A stretch of DNA of 64,000 nucleotides. Source: Chlamydiota bacterium (GTDB taxonomy: Bacteria > Chlamydiota > Chlamydiia > Chlamydiales > Rhabdochlamydiaceae). Positions 43,348 through 51,463 of the stretch are shown in pieces (within the stretch, counting starts at the first letter, position 1; each line of letters opens with the position of its first letter). The notes below the pieces were generated by a model. It had not been told where the DNA came from. It searched no databases and saw only the letters and a list, made by a program, of their open reading frames with translations. Location: the NCBI GenBank assembly GCA_021772335.1, contig JAJFMD010000006.1, forward strand, positions 62,001-126,000. Direction: 5' to 3'. The position numbers were made by a program, and so were the translations under genes.

Positions 43348-46074
43348 TTAATTGCTGTGACAATTGCAAGTATCTATATCGGCGCGTGTTCCGCCAGTTA
43401 CAGTGAATGATCCAGTATTGTTATTCAGCGTTTTAAGACCGGCGTCTAAGTCTACATCATTTGATTCGATGTTTAATATGTCACCGGTGTTTGTAATGGT
43501 GTAAATATCGGGATTGGTGTTGCCTATGAGGCGTAGGCAGGAGGTTCCATTGTTGTTAATAAAGAAAAAGGGATCGAAAAAGGCGTTATTTTCGATGCAG
43601 AGTGTTGAGTTTCCTACTGTTAATTCCATTGCTGCAAGATCAGGCATTGAAGAAGCTGAAAATGCGTCAATTGTTTGATTGCGTAGGAAAAGGGTGCTAG
43701 TTGCGCCTGTAAATCTTATACCGCGCATTTCGACTGATGATGCAAAGCTGGAAATATTGGAGATTGTATTATTACATAGAGAGACTCTTTCATTAGAGCC
43801 TTGACCATCAATTGCATAGAGATTAATTGTAGCAGAAGTTGTTCCTGATGAAAAGATTTCAAAGTTTGTAATAGAATTGTTTGTTAGAGCAAAGGTGCTG
43901 TTTTCAACGCCAAAAAGCATACCAATGACATTATGAGAATCTATGTCAGATGACGAGGTAATATTGAGGTTGTGAATGGCATTATTACATGCAACAAAGG
44001 AGCTTCCGCTGCCTTCTAAGCTTATTCCGTGATATTGGGAATCAGATTGATTTGCTGCAGTTGATGAAATAGTCGTATTGATTACCAGGTTATTCTTCAA
44101 GCACACAGTTGAGAATGTTTCAGACATGAGAATAGACTGAATCGTTGGTAGTGAATTATTTGTTGCTGTTGAGGAGATAGAAAAGTTTTTTAAGATATTG
44201 TTTTGAAGGAGCAGTGTGGTGTTGAGGCCTTCGTGGGTAATTCCAGCAATAGAAGGCATGATATCTGCTCCTTGAGCTTCAATAGAAAAATCTACGAGCT
44301 CATTTTGGCAGATCACTATTTTACTGTTTTTACTGGTTATATCAACACCCGTTAGACTTTCTGATGAACTGAAGTTTGAGAAGCAATTATTGGTAAGGTT
44401 TAGATTGCTGTTATCTGCTGATTCAACTTTTATTCCAAAAAGGGAGTTATTGGAGAAAAAACTGTCAAAGCAATTATTGCAGATGGAAAGGTCTGCTTGG
44501 TTTAGGCCAGAAAAGAATACTCCCACTAGAGATGTTAGGTTTGTTGGTAGCTCGAAATTATGAAAGTGATTGTTTAAAATTGTCACTGCACCCTGCTTTG
44601 CAGAGCTAATATTAGATGTAATAGTGGAAGTGATTCCGAGTTGTAACTGGTTGAAACAATTGTCTCGTATGCAGATGTTTTTACCTCGGTTAACGAGAAT
44701 ACCAATGACGTTTGTGTCATTTTGATTGTTAATCAGAGAGCTGCCATCCAGTGTAAATCCTGCAATCTCATTGCAGCTGGCAGTATTGATAATTGTTGAA
44801 GCTTGTTCTCCTGAAATTTCAGATAAGCGTTTGCTATTGCTCAAAATAGGAGAGCAGTTGGGTGTGCAGGGAGGTATGCAAATATTACACAACTCAAAAC
44901 AGGCCGCCGAGCTAATGAGGCGCTGGCGATCTTTCATGATAAAACCGCAATCCATCCCGCGTGGTGTCTTATCACCTGGGAAAACGTAGATAATATCACC
45001 TTCATGGGCAGTGCCTTCCGCAAAGCTTAAGTGATTAAAGGGTTGCTCAAAAGTTCCTGAGCCAGGCAGACAATTGCTGTTATTGACAAAGTAGATTTTC
45101 GAGTTGCAGTTGAGATCAAAGAGATTTGTTTTGTTTTCGAGTGGAATAATTTCGTTGCGATACACAGGCTGAGTCATGCGAGCAAATTGGCGCGCGATTT
45201 CATCACATGGTGCGGGGTATTGTTTTTCTAACCGAGCTCCAAAGCGTCTTAGGGTAGCGGGTCCAAGTGGATAGCTTAAGGTAATCCAGCCTTGAATTTT
45301 CGTATTAAAAATCGGATCGTAGGTCACATCGCCGCCAATGGTAATTCCATCATAAGCTTTAAGGGAAATGCGCGCTCTTCCTCCCCATTCTCCTCCGAGA
45401 CTAGCTCCTGCCACATGCTTTTCAAAGATGTAGTAGGGGCCTGCTGCAAAATAGAGGTCAACATATTTGGCAGGACCAGGGAGATAAAATCCGATTTCAG
45501 CATCGGTATGAGCGAGACTTGCTGTAACGACTTGTCTTGCTATTGCAGTATGACAAGTAAAGGAGTCGAAGCAGGGACATTCCTTGCCAGTTGTTCTTCC
45601 AATAGGAGCATATCCATTGATACGCAGATCTGCCCATTTACTTAAAAGCTCAAATCCTCCACTCATTTGATTTTGTGAGGAGAGTTGTTTGCTATCGCGG
45701 TAGTCGTAATAGGCCATGAGTCCAAGGATAACTTGGTTGAAAGCGTAGCGTCCTCCAAGGCCGGCATTGGCTGCTAAGCGTCCATCATTAAAAACATGAC
45801 CGCGCAGATCGAGATAAGGTAGAAAAGTTCTGGTTCCACTCGGACTAATAAAAGTGGAAAGCGTTGTATAGCCGTGATCGTAACCAAAACCTTCGGGTGC
45901 ACGATATCCAAGTGAGACGCGTGAACCAGGGCTTGGTGGATTACACTGTTTCCATGGAAATTTTTTTGCATTGGAGTGATAGAAGGGTCGATTAGCAAGC
46001 TTAGTTTCTTTAGCAAAACTGAGTGAAAGTGGAATTAAAGCAATTGTAGTGTAAAAAATAGAAAGTCGATTCAT
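43348..46074 (-). CDS. Inverse-autotransporter-like outer membrane protein with beta-helix passenger
   Basis: A 908-residue secreted protein. Sec signal MNRLSIFYTTIALIPLSLSFA (1-21). Residues ~50-290 look like an intimin/invasin-type (inverse autotransporter) beta barrel: strands with alternating aromatic residues and marks such as NAGLGGRYAFNQVILGLMAYYDYRD and SGGFELLSKWADLRINGYAPIG. From ~330 a passenger begins IYFVNNSNCLPGSGTFEQPF, the usual lead into right-handed parallel beta-helices, and continues with about ten repeats of the form L-x-N-N-x-I/F-x-N-F. Inverse autotransporters normally carry Ig-like repeats, so a beta-helix cargo is unusual. The conserved N-N-x-I turns favour a solenoid adhesin or carbohydrate-binding surface. 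Likely surface exposed via type Ve secretion. Confidence 0.7.
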   Translation of the reverse strand: MNRLSIFYTTIALIPLSLSFAKETKLANRPFYHSNAKKFPWKQCNPPSPGSRVSLGYRAPEGFGYDHGYTTLSTFISPSGTRTFLPYLDLRGHVFNDGRLAANAGLGGRYAFNQVILGLMAYYDYRDSKQLSSQNQMSGGFELLSKWADLRINGYAPIGRTTGKECPCFDSFTCHTAIARQVVTASLAHTDAEIGFYLPGPAKYVDLYFAAGPYYIFEKHVAGASLGGEWGGRARISLKAYDGITIGGDVTYDPIFNTKIQGWITLSYPLGPATLRRFGARLEKQYPAPCDEIARQFARMTQPVYRNEIIPLENKTNLFDLNCNSKIYFVNNSNCLPGSGTFEQPFNHLSFAEGTAHEGDIIYVFPGDKTPRGMDCGFIMKDRQRLISSAACFELCNICIPPCTPNCSPILSNSKRLSEISGEQASTIINTASCNEIAGFTLDGSSLINNQNDTNVIGILVNRGKNICIRDNCFNQLQLGITSTITSNISSAKQGAVTILNNHFHNFELPTNLTSLVGVFFSGLNQADLSICNNCFDSFFSNNSLFGIKVESADNSNLNLTNNCFSNFSSSESLTGVDITSKNSKIVICQNELVDFSIEAQGADIMPSIAGITHEGLNTTLLLQNNILKNFSISSTATNNSLPTIQSILMSETFSTVCLKNNLVINTTISSTAANQSDSQYHGISLEGSGSSFVACNNAIHNLNITSSSDIDSHNVIGMLFGVENSTFALTNNSITNFEIFSSGTTSATINLYAIDGQGSNERVSLCNNTISNISSFASSVEMRGIRFTGATSTLFLRNQTIDAFSASSMPDLAAMELTVGNSTLCIENNAFFDPFFFINNNGTSCLRLIGNTNPDIYTITNTGDILNIESNDVDLDAGLKTLNNNTGSFTVTGGTRADIDTCNCHSN

Positions 46075-46177
46075 ATTAATCCATTATTTACGTTTTTATA
46101 AGGAATTTGGAATTTCTTCGCAAGAAAGTTGGTTTTTAAACTGTCCTGAAAATGGATTTGAGATAAGAGTTTCTTAG

Positions 46178-46277
46178 TATCAAAAATGGCCAAAATCGAT
46201 AATAAGGACCTCTCTTGTACCCTTCTGCTGCGTATAAAACCATTGTTATTATCGAAAATGGCTATTTTCGATAATAA
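46178..46277. repeat. Palindromic repeat element, two copies
   Basis: 46246-46277 is a perfect 14-base inverted repeat, TTATTATCGAAAAT and ATTTTCGATAATAA, around GGCT. A degenerate copy at 46178-46206 matches 46250-46278 at 24 of 29 bases, 72 bases away. It lies between the SpoU gene end and the surface protein start. No T-run follows on the minus strand, so it is not a classic terminator; a REP-like or processing hairpin is more likely. Confidence 0.75.
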
Positions 46278-46290
46278 GCGGAGGGCGTGA

Positions 46291-47037
46291 TTAATTTTTT
46301 GTTGCATTGGCATGATAGGCGAGGATAGCTGTTGCAGCAGCGGCGTTGAGGGAATCGACGCTGGGGTCGATTGGGATGGAGATGAGGGTGTTGCAGAGCG
46401 CTTTGATTTCAGGATCGATACCGGTGCCTTCGCTACCGATGATCAAAGCAAACTCTTTCGGAAAGGTGAATTGGGGAAGTGGGATTGCTTGAGAAGAGAG
46501 AGCAGCTCCTATTATAGGGAGAGAGAGTTCTTTAAGGGTTTTGGTTAGGTCTTGTGTGATGTGAATGTTGAGATCGAAGAGTGTTCCCATTGAGACGCGT
46601 ACGGTGCGGCGGAGATATGGAGGAGAGGTGAAGCTGTCAAAGATTAGCGATTTAATGCCAAAAGCGGCGCAGTTGCGCAGTATCGCACCGACATTTTCTG
46701 CATTAGCAAGGCGGTTGAGAATGAGAATGGGAGCCTTGAGTTCAGAGAGTGGCGTTGAGGGAGGGGTTTTTACAAGGGCTAGCGCTCCATGATGCATGCG
46801 GTAGCCGGCGAGGTTGTCGATTAGCTGTTTATCAGCAGTAAGAAGGTGGGGGATTTTTTTTTTGCTGAGAAGATGCTTGAACTCTTTGTGATAGTGGTCA
46901 AGAGCGAGGAAGATTTCAACTTCAAGAGAGCTTTGTAGCAGTTTTTCAATGACTTTTGGGCCTTCAACAATGAAAGTCTCTTTTTGTGCCTTCAATGAAA
47001 AGAAAGGAGCTAAGCGGGGATCGTCAGGTGATAGCAT
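46291..47037 (-). CDS. SpoU-family RNA 2'-O-methyltransferase
   Basis: A 248-residue SpoU (SPOUT class) methyltransferase. An N-terminal L30-like substrate-binding part (FIVEGPKVIEKLLQSS) leads to the knot domain with ILNRLANAENVGAILRNCAAFGI (motif 1), LIIGSEGTGID (motif 2) and ISIPIDPSVDSLNAAAATAILAY (motif 3), all intact. I choose ATG 47037, after the ABC gene stop at 47081; the open frame runs to 47151 but would overlap it. Target rRNA or tRNA not known. It is last in the exporter operon by position, without evident functional link. Confidence 0.87.
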   Translation of the reverse strand: MLSPDDPRLAPFFSLKAQKETFIVEGPKVIEKLLQSSLEVEIFLALDHYHKEFKHLLSKKKIPHLLTADKQLIDNLAGYRMHHGALALVKTPPSTPLSELKAPILILNRLANAENVGAILRNCAAFGIKSLIFDSFTSPPYLRRTVRVSMGTLFDLNIHITQDLTKTLKELSLPIIGAALSSQAIPLPQFTFPKEFALIIGSEGTGIDPEIKALCNTLISIPIDPSVDSLNAAAATAILAYHANATKN

Positions 47038-47080
47038 GGAAAGAATTATAGAGGAATGGGGAATTTTTCGGGCAGTCTCT

Positions 47081-47770
47081 TTAGCTTTCGACGATGCGTC
47101 CATCGTCCATTTTGACGATGCGATCGGCGTATTCAAAAATACGGGAGTCATGCGTGACGACGATTAGAGCGCGGTCTTTTTCAGCGACGATTTCTCTAAG
47201 CAGTTCGACGACATTTTGACCGGTTTTGTGATCTAATGCGCTAGTTGGTTCGTCACAGACGACAAGTAGAGGGTTGTGAACAAAGGCTCGTGCGATTGCA
47301 ACGCGTTGTTGTTGTCCTCCCGAGAGCTGATTGGGATGTTGTTTCATTTTTTCTTTAAGGCCGACGCGCTCTAGGATGTGGGCTGCGGCATCAAGAGCTT
47401 CATTCATCGATTTATTGAGAAGTAATAATGGTACGGAGACGTTTTCTTGAATGGTAAGCATAGGGATAAGGTTGAAGGCTTGAAAAACAAAACCAATGTT
47501 TTTTCCGCGGTAGGCTGTTTTTTCTAGGTCGGGCAGATTTGAGAGATCATGACCAAAAACTAGGCACTCTCCTTCATCTTGATTAAGAATTGCTGCAACA
47601 ATGGAGATCAATGTTGTTTTTCCGCAACCAGAGGGACCGACCATCATTAAGAGTTCTCCTTTTTTGACATCGAGGTCAACACCACGCAGTGCGACAACTG
47701 CAGTAGAGCCTTCCCCATAGGTTTTAGTGAGTTTGCGGCAGGAGACAGCTATTTGAGATTGATCATTCAT
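47081..47770 (-). CDS. ABC exporter ATP-binding protein, DevA/LolD/MacB type
   Basis: A 229-residue ATPase: Walker A MVGPSGCGKTT, signature LSGGQQQR, Walker B LLVVCDEPTSALD and an H-switch VVTHDSR. The sequence FQAFNLIPMLTIQENV is typical of the MacB/LolD/DevA branch, which works with FtsX-like permeases on substrates in the outer leaflet or periplasm. Starts three bases past the permease stop, so the four exporter genes form one operon. Confidence 0.93.
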   Translation of the reverse strand: MNDQSQIAVSCRKLTKTYGEGSTAVVALRGVDLDVKKGELLMMVGPSGCGKTTLISIVAAILNQDEGECLVFGHDLSNLPDLEKTAYRGKNIGFVFQAFNLIPMLTIQENVSVPLLLLNKSMNEALDAAAHILERVGLKEKMKQHPNQLSGGQQQRVAIARAFVHNPLLVVCDEPTSALDHKTGQNVVELLREIVAEKDRALIVVTHDSRIFEYADRIVKMDDGRIVES

Positions 47771-47773
47771 AGG

Positions 47774-48937
47774 TTAACTCTTAAAGACAATTGCGGGTTC
47801 AAGTTTGAATATTTTATATAAGCTAAGCATCGCAGCAATAGCAACAATTAGAAAAATCGCTATGCCGCTGAATAGGAATAGGGAGAGGGGTAGCTTAAAG
47901 GCGAGCTCGGTCTCTCCAAATAGAAATCCAAATAAGCATGCACCACCAGTGCCGAGTCCCCACCCGATGCCTCCTACGGTAAGAGCTTGAAGAATCACCA
48001 TTTGTGTTAGGAGTTTATTGCCAGCGCCCATCGCTTTAAAGGTTCCGTAAAAGCGGATGTGATCGAGAGTGAAATTATAGAAGGTTTGTCCAGCAATCGC
48101 TGTACCGATGATAAAACCTAGTAGAACCGAAACGCCGAAATTTAGAGGAATACCCGTATTTTTCAAGTAGTACTTGATTGTGAGATCGATAAATTGCTCA
48201 CGAGTGTAAGCAGCAAGTCCTGTTTGCTCGCGAATTTGGTTGCAAACGACTTGAGGATTTATATCGGGATCTGATTGTACAAGAATAAAGGAGAGTAGTT
48301 TGCGCTCTTTAGGTGCAAATTGTGTTGCTCTACTAAATGTCGTGTAGATAACTGGTTGTGTTTGAAAGGTTCTCGCAACTTTACATAAACCGACAACAAC
48401 AGCGCGGTTGTCATTGATATCGAGTGTTTCCCAAATATGAAGGGGAATTGGTGCTGCTTTTGGGTGCAATGGGTTGCGCGTTGCGAGTTTTGTATGAGCT
48501 CCAACCTCATTAACAATGACACCATCATTCATACGTAAATTGGCGATGCTTCCATCGACCATTTCTGGAGGGCCTCCGATCAATGTTGCATTGTCAATTC
48601 CGACGAGGATGCATTGCTCAAATTGTCCATTGCTTTTTTTAACGCGCAATAATCCTTTATACATAGGAACTGCCCATTTTACTCCTGAGACACTGCGCAC
48701 TCTAAGCACTTCGGTATCAGGCAATGGTTTGATATCGTCGATAAATTGTACACCGCGATCCATCACCCAAATGTTTGGTTGAGAAGTATCAGAGATGAAA
48801 CTATAGGTGCGCGCCATGATACCTGCAAAAATTGCAGCTTGTTGAGTAATAATAAAGGCCGCAAATGTCAAAGCGATGAGGATACCAATATATTTTCCGC
48901 GATCACCTGTAAGGATTTTTATGGCGTATAGGAACAT
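47774..48937 (-). CDS. ABC exporter permease, DevC/FtsX-like
   Basis: A 387-residue permease. I use ATG 48937, preceded by AGGTGGTTGGG; a TTG two codons upstream is possible. One membrane segment at ~15-35 (IGILIALTFAAFIITQQAAIFAGIM), a ~220-residue periplasmic domain with ISDTSQPNIWVMDRGVQF, and three C-terminal segments with the FYGTFKAMGAGNKLL motif of DevC-type permeases. With DevB-like and TolC-like partners it should export a lipid, glycolipid or peptide by a mechanotransmission mechanism. Its start overlaps the end of the TolC-like gene. Confidence 0.9.
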   Translation of the reverse strand: MFLYAIKILTGDRGKYIGILIALTFAAFIITQQAAIFAGIMARTYSFISDTSQPNIWVMDRGVQFIDDIKPLPDTEVLRVRSVSGVKWAVPMYKGLLRVKKSNGQFEQCILVGIDNATLIGGPPEMVDGSIANLRMNDGVIVNEVGAHTKLATRNPLHPKAAPIPLHIWETLDINDNRAVVVGLCKVARTFQTQPVIYTTFSRATQFAPKERKLLSFILVQSDPDINPQVVCNQIREQTGLAAYTREQFIDLTIKYYLKNTGIPLNFGVSVLLGFIIGTAIAGQTFYNFTLDHIRFYGTFKAMGAGNKLLTQMVILQALTVGGIGWGLGTGGACLFGFLFGETELAFKLPLSLFLFSGIAIFLIVAIAAMLSLYKIFKLEPAIVFKS

Positions 48938-50340
48938 TCCCAACCACCTCCAAGCGATTTATAAAGAGCGATTAAGTCGTTCATTTGTATTTGTTCACTT
49001 TGTATTAAACGGTCTTGCGATTCATACACTTGGGTGACTCTGTCTAGTACAGGAGTTAAGCTTTCAAGTCCGCTTTGAAAAAGATCTCGAACAAGTTGTT
49101 CAATACGTGTTGTTGAGGCGAGATCTTCTCGAAGTGAATCTCCACGGCGACTTCCTTCAAAATAACTGAACAGAGCGTCTTCTACTTCTTTCAGCGCATT
49201 GAATACAGTCTTTTCATAGGATAGGGCAGCTTGCTTTTGTCTAGCATTGCGCGCACGCACATTAGCGCGAAGTTGCCCTCCTCTAAAGACAGGCCCTAAA
49301 AGATCAGGAGTAATTGACCATGTTCGTGAGGGGGAGGTAAACCATTTTTCTAAAAATTGTGTTTGTAGTCCGTAGTCAGCAGTGAGTGAAAAAATCGGAA
49401 AAAGCTCAGCTTTAGACACTTTAATGCGTGCTTTTGACGCTTCAATTTCATTTTCTGCTTGGCGAATATCGGGTCTTCTGCGCAGTAGATCAGAGGGCAT
49501 GCCGAGGGGGACGCGTCCTTCGGGTTTTAACTGAGGTCTTTTTTCTGAGAGTAGTTCAAGAAGTTCTTGAGGTTGTTTGCCAACAATCACTGCGAGGTTG
49601 TAAGCGGTCTCTTGCCATTGTTTACGAAATTTTGTCAGATCAGCACGTTTGAGTTCCATGCGGCTAATCGCTTCCTTTAGATTGATCTGTGCTGTTAACC
49701 CTGAGGTAAAGCGGTTATCGGCGAGGTGCACAAGTTCTGAAAGAGCAAGGATATATTCTTCAGAAACGCGGATACGCTCTTGGTTAGCTCTAAGTCCAAC
49801 ATAAAGATTAACGAGTTCAGCAACAACAGTCAGTGATACGGCGCGCGCATTTTCTACGCTTGCTAGAAAATCGTGAAAAGCTGCTTTTTTACCAAAGCGT
49901 AGGCGCCCAAAAATATCAATTTCCCATGAAGCATCAAGGCCAATGGTGTATGTGCTCGTATAAAGAGGACCTAGAAATTCTTCTACGAAGAGTGTATTAC
50001 TACGGAGAGAACGTTTCCAAGAGACTCCTGCATTGATCTCAGGCCATAGCTTGCCTGCTTCAATTCGATAGAGATTCCGAAGCTCTTCTACCTTTTCAAA
50101 AGCGATCAAAAGGTCGAAGTTGTCGCTATAGAGCTCATCGATTAAGCGATTGAGAATAGGGTCGTCAAATTGATTCCACCAGCAAGCGAGATCTACGTCT
50201 TGACCTGGAGGTTGAGGAAATTTTTCTTCGCCGGTATATTTTTCTTCAAAAGTGACCGCAGGATTGTATTCATTTTTTTTCAAAATGCAGCTTGAGAATA
50301 CGCAAAGTGATAGAAGAAAAACGTATTTAAAACTCTTCAT
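48919..50340 (-). CDS. Outer membrane efflux lipoprotein (NodT/OprM/TolC family)
   Basis: A 473-residue outer membrane factor with a lipoprotein signal (MKSFKYVFLLSLCVFSSC, Cys at ~18). Two OEP repeats: WWNQFDDPILNRLIDELYSDNFDL (typical start) and long alpha-helical parts with RRPDIRQAENEIEASKARI, then AALSYEKTVFNALKEVEDAL and ALYKSLGGGW at the end. It forms the trimeric channel across the outer membrane for the DevBCA-like pump. The stop overlaps the permease start, and its start overlaps the fusion protein stop by 14 bases. Confidence 0.92.
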   Translation of the reverse strand: MKSFKYVFLLSLCVFSSCILKKNEYNPAVTFEEKYTGEEKFPQPPGQDVDLACWWNQFDDPILNRLIDELYSDNFDLLIAFEKVEELRNLYRIEAGKLWPEINAGVSWKRSLRSNTLFVEEFLGPLYTSTYTIGLDASWEIDIFGRLRFGKKAAFHDFLASVENARAVSLTVVAELVNLYVGLRANQERIRVSEEYILALSELVHLADNRFTSGLTAQINLKEAISRMELKRADLTKFRKQWQETAYNLAVIVGKQPQELLELLSEKRPQLKPEGRVPLGMPSDLLRRRPDIRQAENEIEASKARIKVSKAELFPIFSLTADYGLQTQFLEKWFTSPSRTWSITPDLLGPVFRGGQLRANVRARNARQKQAALSYEKTVFNALKEVEDALFSYFEGSRRGDSLREDLASTTRIEQLVRDLFQSGLESLTPVLDRVTQVYESQDRLIQSEQIQMNDLIALYKSLGGGWECSYTP

Positions 50341-51397
50341 TTTGCGTCCTATAAGGCGGAGCTTCGATAAAGACGTCCATAATTTGACCGAGATATATCG
50401 GTTGGCCTTCGCGTTTAAAATTATAGATCACTTGCAAGACACGCGTATCGACCCGTTCTGTCGTCTCATTGGTTAATGAGGTTTTAGGAATAATATAAGG
50501 TTCAATGCGCTCAAATTGCAGTGTGGCGCTAATCTTGCTATTGCCACGCAAGAAAGCGGTTGCTGGTGCGCCAGCGCGCATGCGCCACGCGTCATCTTCA
50601 TCGATATCGACACGGATACTAATTGGGTCGATGCTTCCGAAAAGAACCATTGGATCTTCTTGAAAGGGGGGCTGCGAGATTTCCCCTGGACGAATTTTTA
50701 CTTGTAGTACTTGCCCATCAATGGGTGCACGCACTGTAGTTCGATCGATATCTGTGCTAATGACTCCCACTCTTTTGTCAGCTTCTTCGATTTGCATCGC
50801 AGAAATCTCAAGATCGCGAATCCATGCTCCAGCGAGTTTTAAATCGAGATCTGCTTGTGCTTCAGCAACTTGGTATTGAGCTAGATCTGTTGCAAAGCGC
50901 CGTTGATTGAGTTCATTAACACTAATCGCTTGTTTATCCCTGACGCTTTCGAAGAGAGATTGTTGCGTGCTCTGATCTTCGAAATTAACTTGTGCTTGTT
51001 TTAGGCGCGCTTCGAATGGAGGTACTTCTTCTGGGCGTGGTTGACCTAACAGCTTCTGAAAATTTGCAAGAGCAACCCCTTTAGCAGCTTTTGTTTCAAG
51101 AAGTTGTGCTTGCAGTACTCTATCATCGATCTTAAATAGAGGTGTCCCAGCAGAGACAATATCTCCTGGTGTGACATAAACCGCTAAGCAAAGAGCGGTA
51201 AAAGGTGCGCCTATTGAAATGTTTTCCGAAGAAGCTTCGACAAGTCCTGATCCAGCGATGAAATTATGATATGGAGGAGTTGGCGGTTGAAAGGGAATAG
51301 GGGGAATCGGTTTTTCTTTTGTCGTATAATAGATCATGAAGATCGAGAAGATAACCCCAATACCAGCAATAATCGGTAGAATGATTTTTCGAAACAA
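50327..51397 (-). CDS. Periplasmic membrane fusion protein, HlyD/DevB type
   Basis: A 356-residue adaptor. One N-terminal membrane anchor (~5-25, IILPIIAGIGVIFSIFMIYY), a lipoyl-like half (GSGLVEASSENISIGAPF and VRAPIDGQVLQVKIRPGE), a coiled-coil hairpin between ~95 and 195 and a beta-barrel part (ISIRVDIDEDDAWRMRAGAPA). It joins the inner membrane ABC permease to the outer membrane channel. First gene of the exporter operon. Operon order fusion protein, channel, permease, ATPase is DevB-(TolC)-DevC-DevA like. Confidence 0.92.
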   Translation of the reverse strand: MFRKIILPIIAGIGVIFSIFMIYYTTKEKPIPPIPFQPPTPPYHNFIAGSGLVEASSENISIGAPFTALCLAVYVTPGDIVSAGTPLFKIDDRVLQAQLLETKAAKGVALANFQKLLGQPRPEEVPPFEARLKQAQVNFEDQSTQQSLFESVRDKQAISVNELNQRRFATDLAQYQVAEAQADLDLKLAGAWIRDLEISAMQIEEADKRVGVISTDIDRTTVRAPIDGQVLQVKIRPGEISQPPFQEDPMVLFGSIDPISIRVDIDEDDAWRMRAGAPATAFLRGNSKISATLQFERIEPYIIPKTSLTNETTERVDTRVLQVIYNFKREGQPIYLGQIMDVFIEAPPYRTQNEEF

Positions 51398-51463
51398 AAC
51401 GAAACCTTTTAATTATTATCTTTATCGTCAAAATAGATATAATTAATTTGATTATCAAGGTAA

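Noticed and set aside
46071-46313. 80-codon open frame between the surface protein and the SpoU gene
   Set aside because: It is made largely of the two palindromic repeat copies and overlaps the SpoU end; chance reading through repeats.
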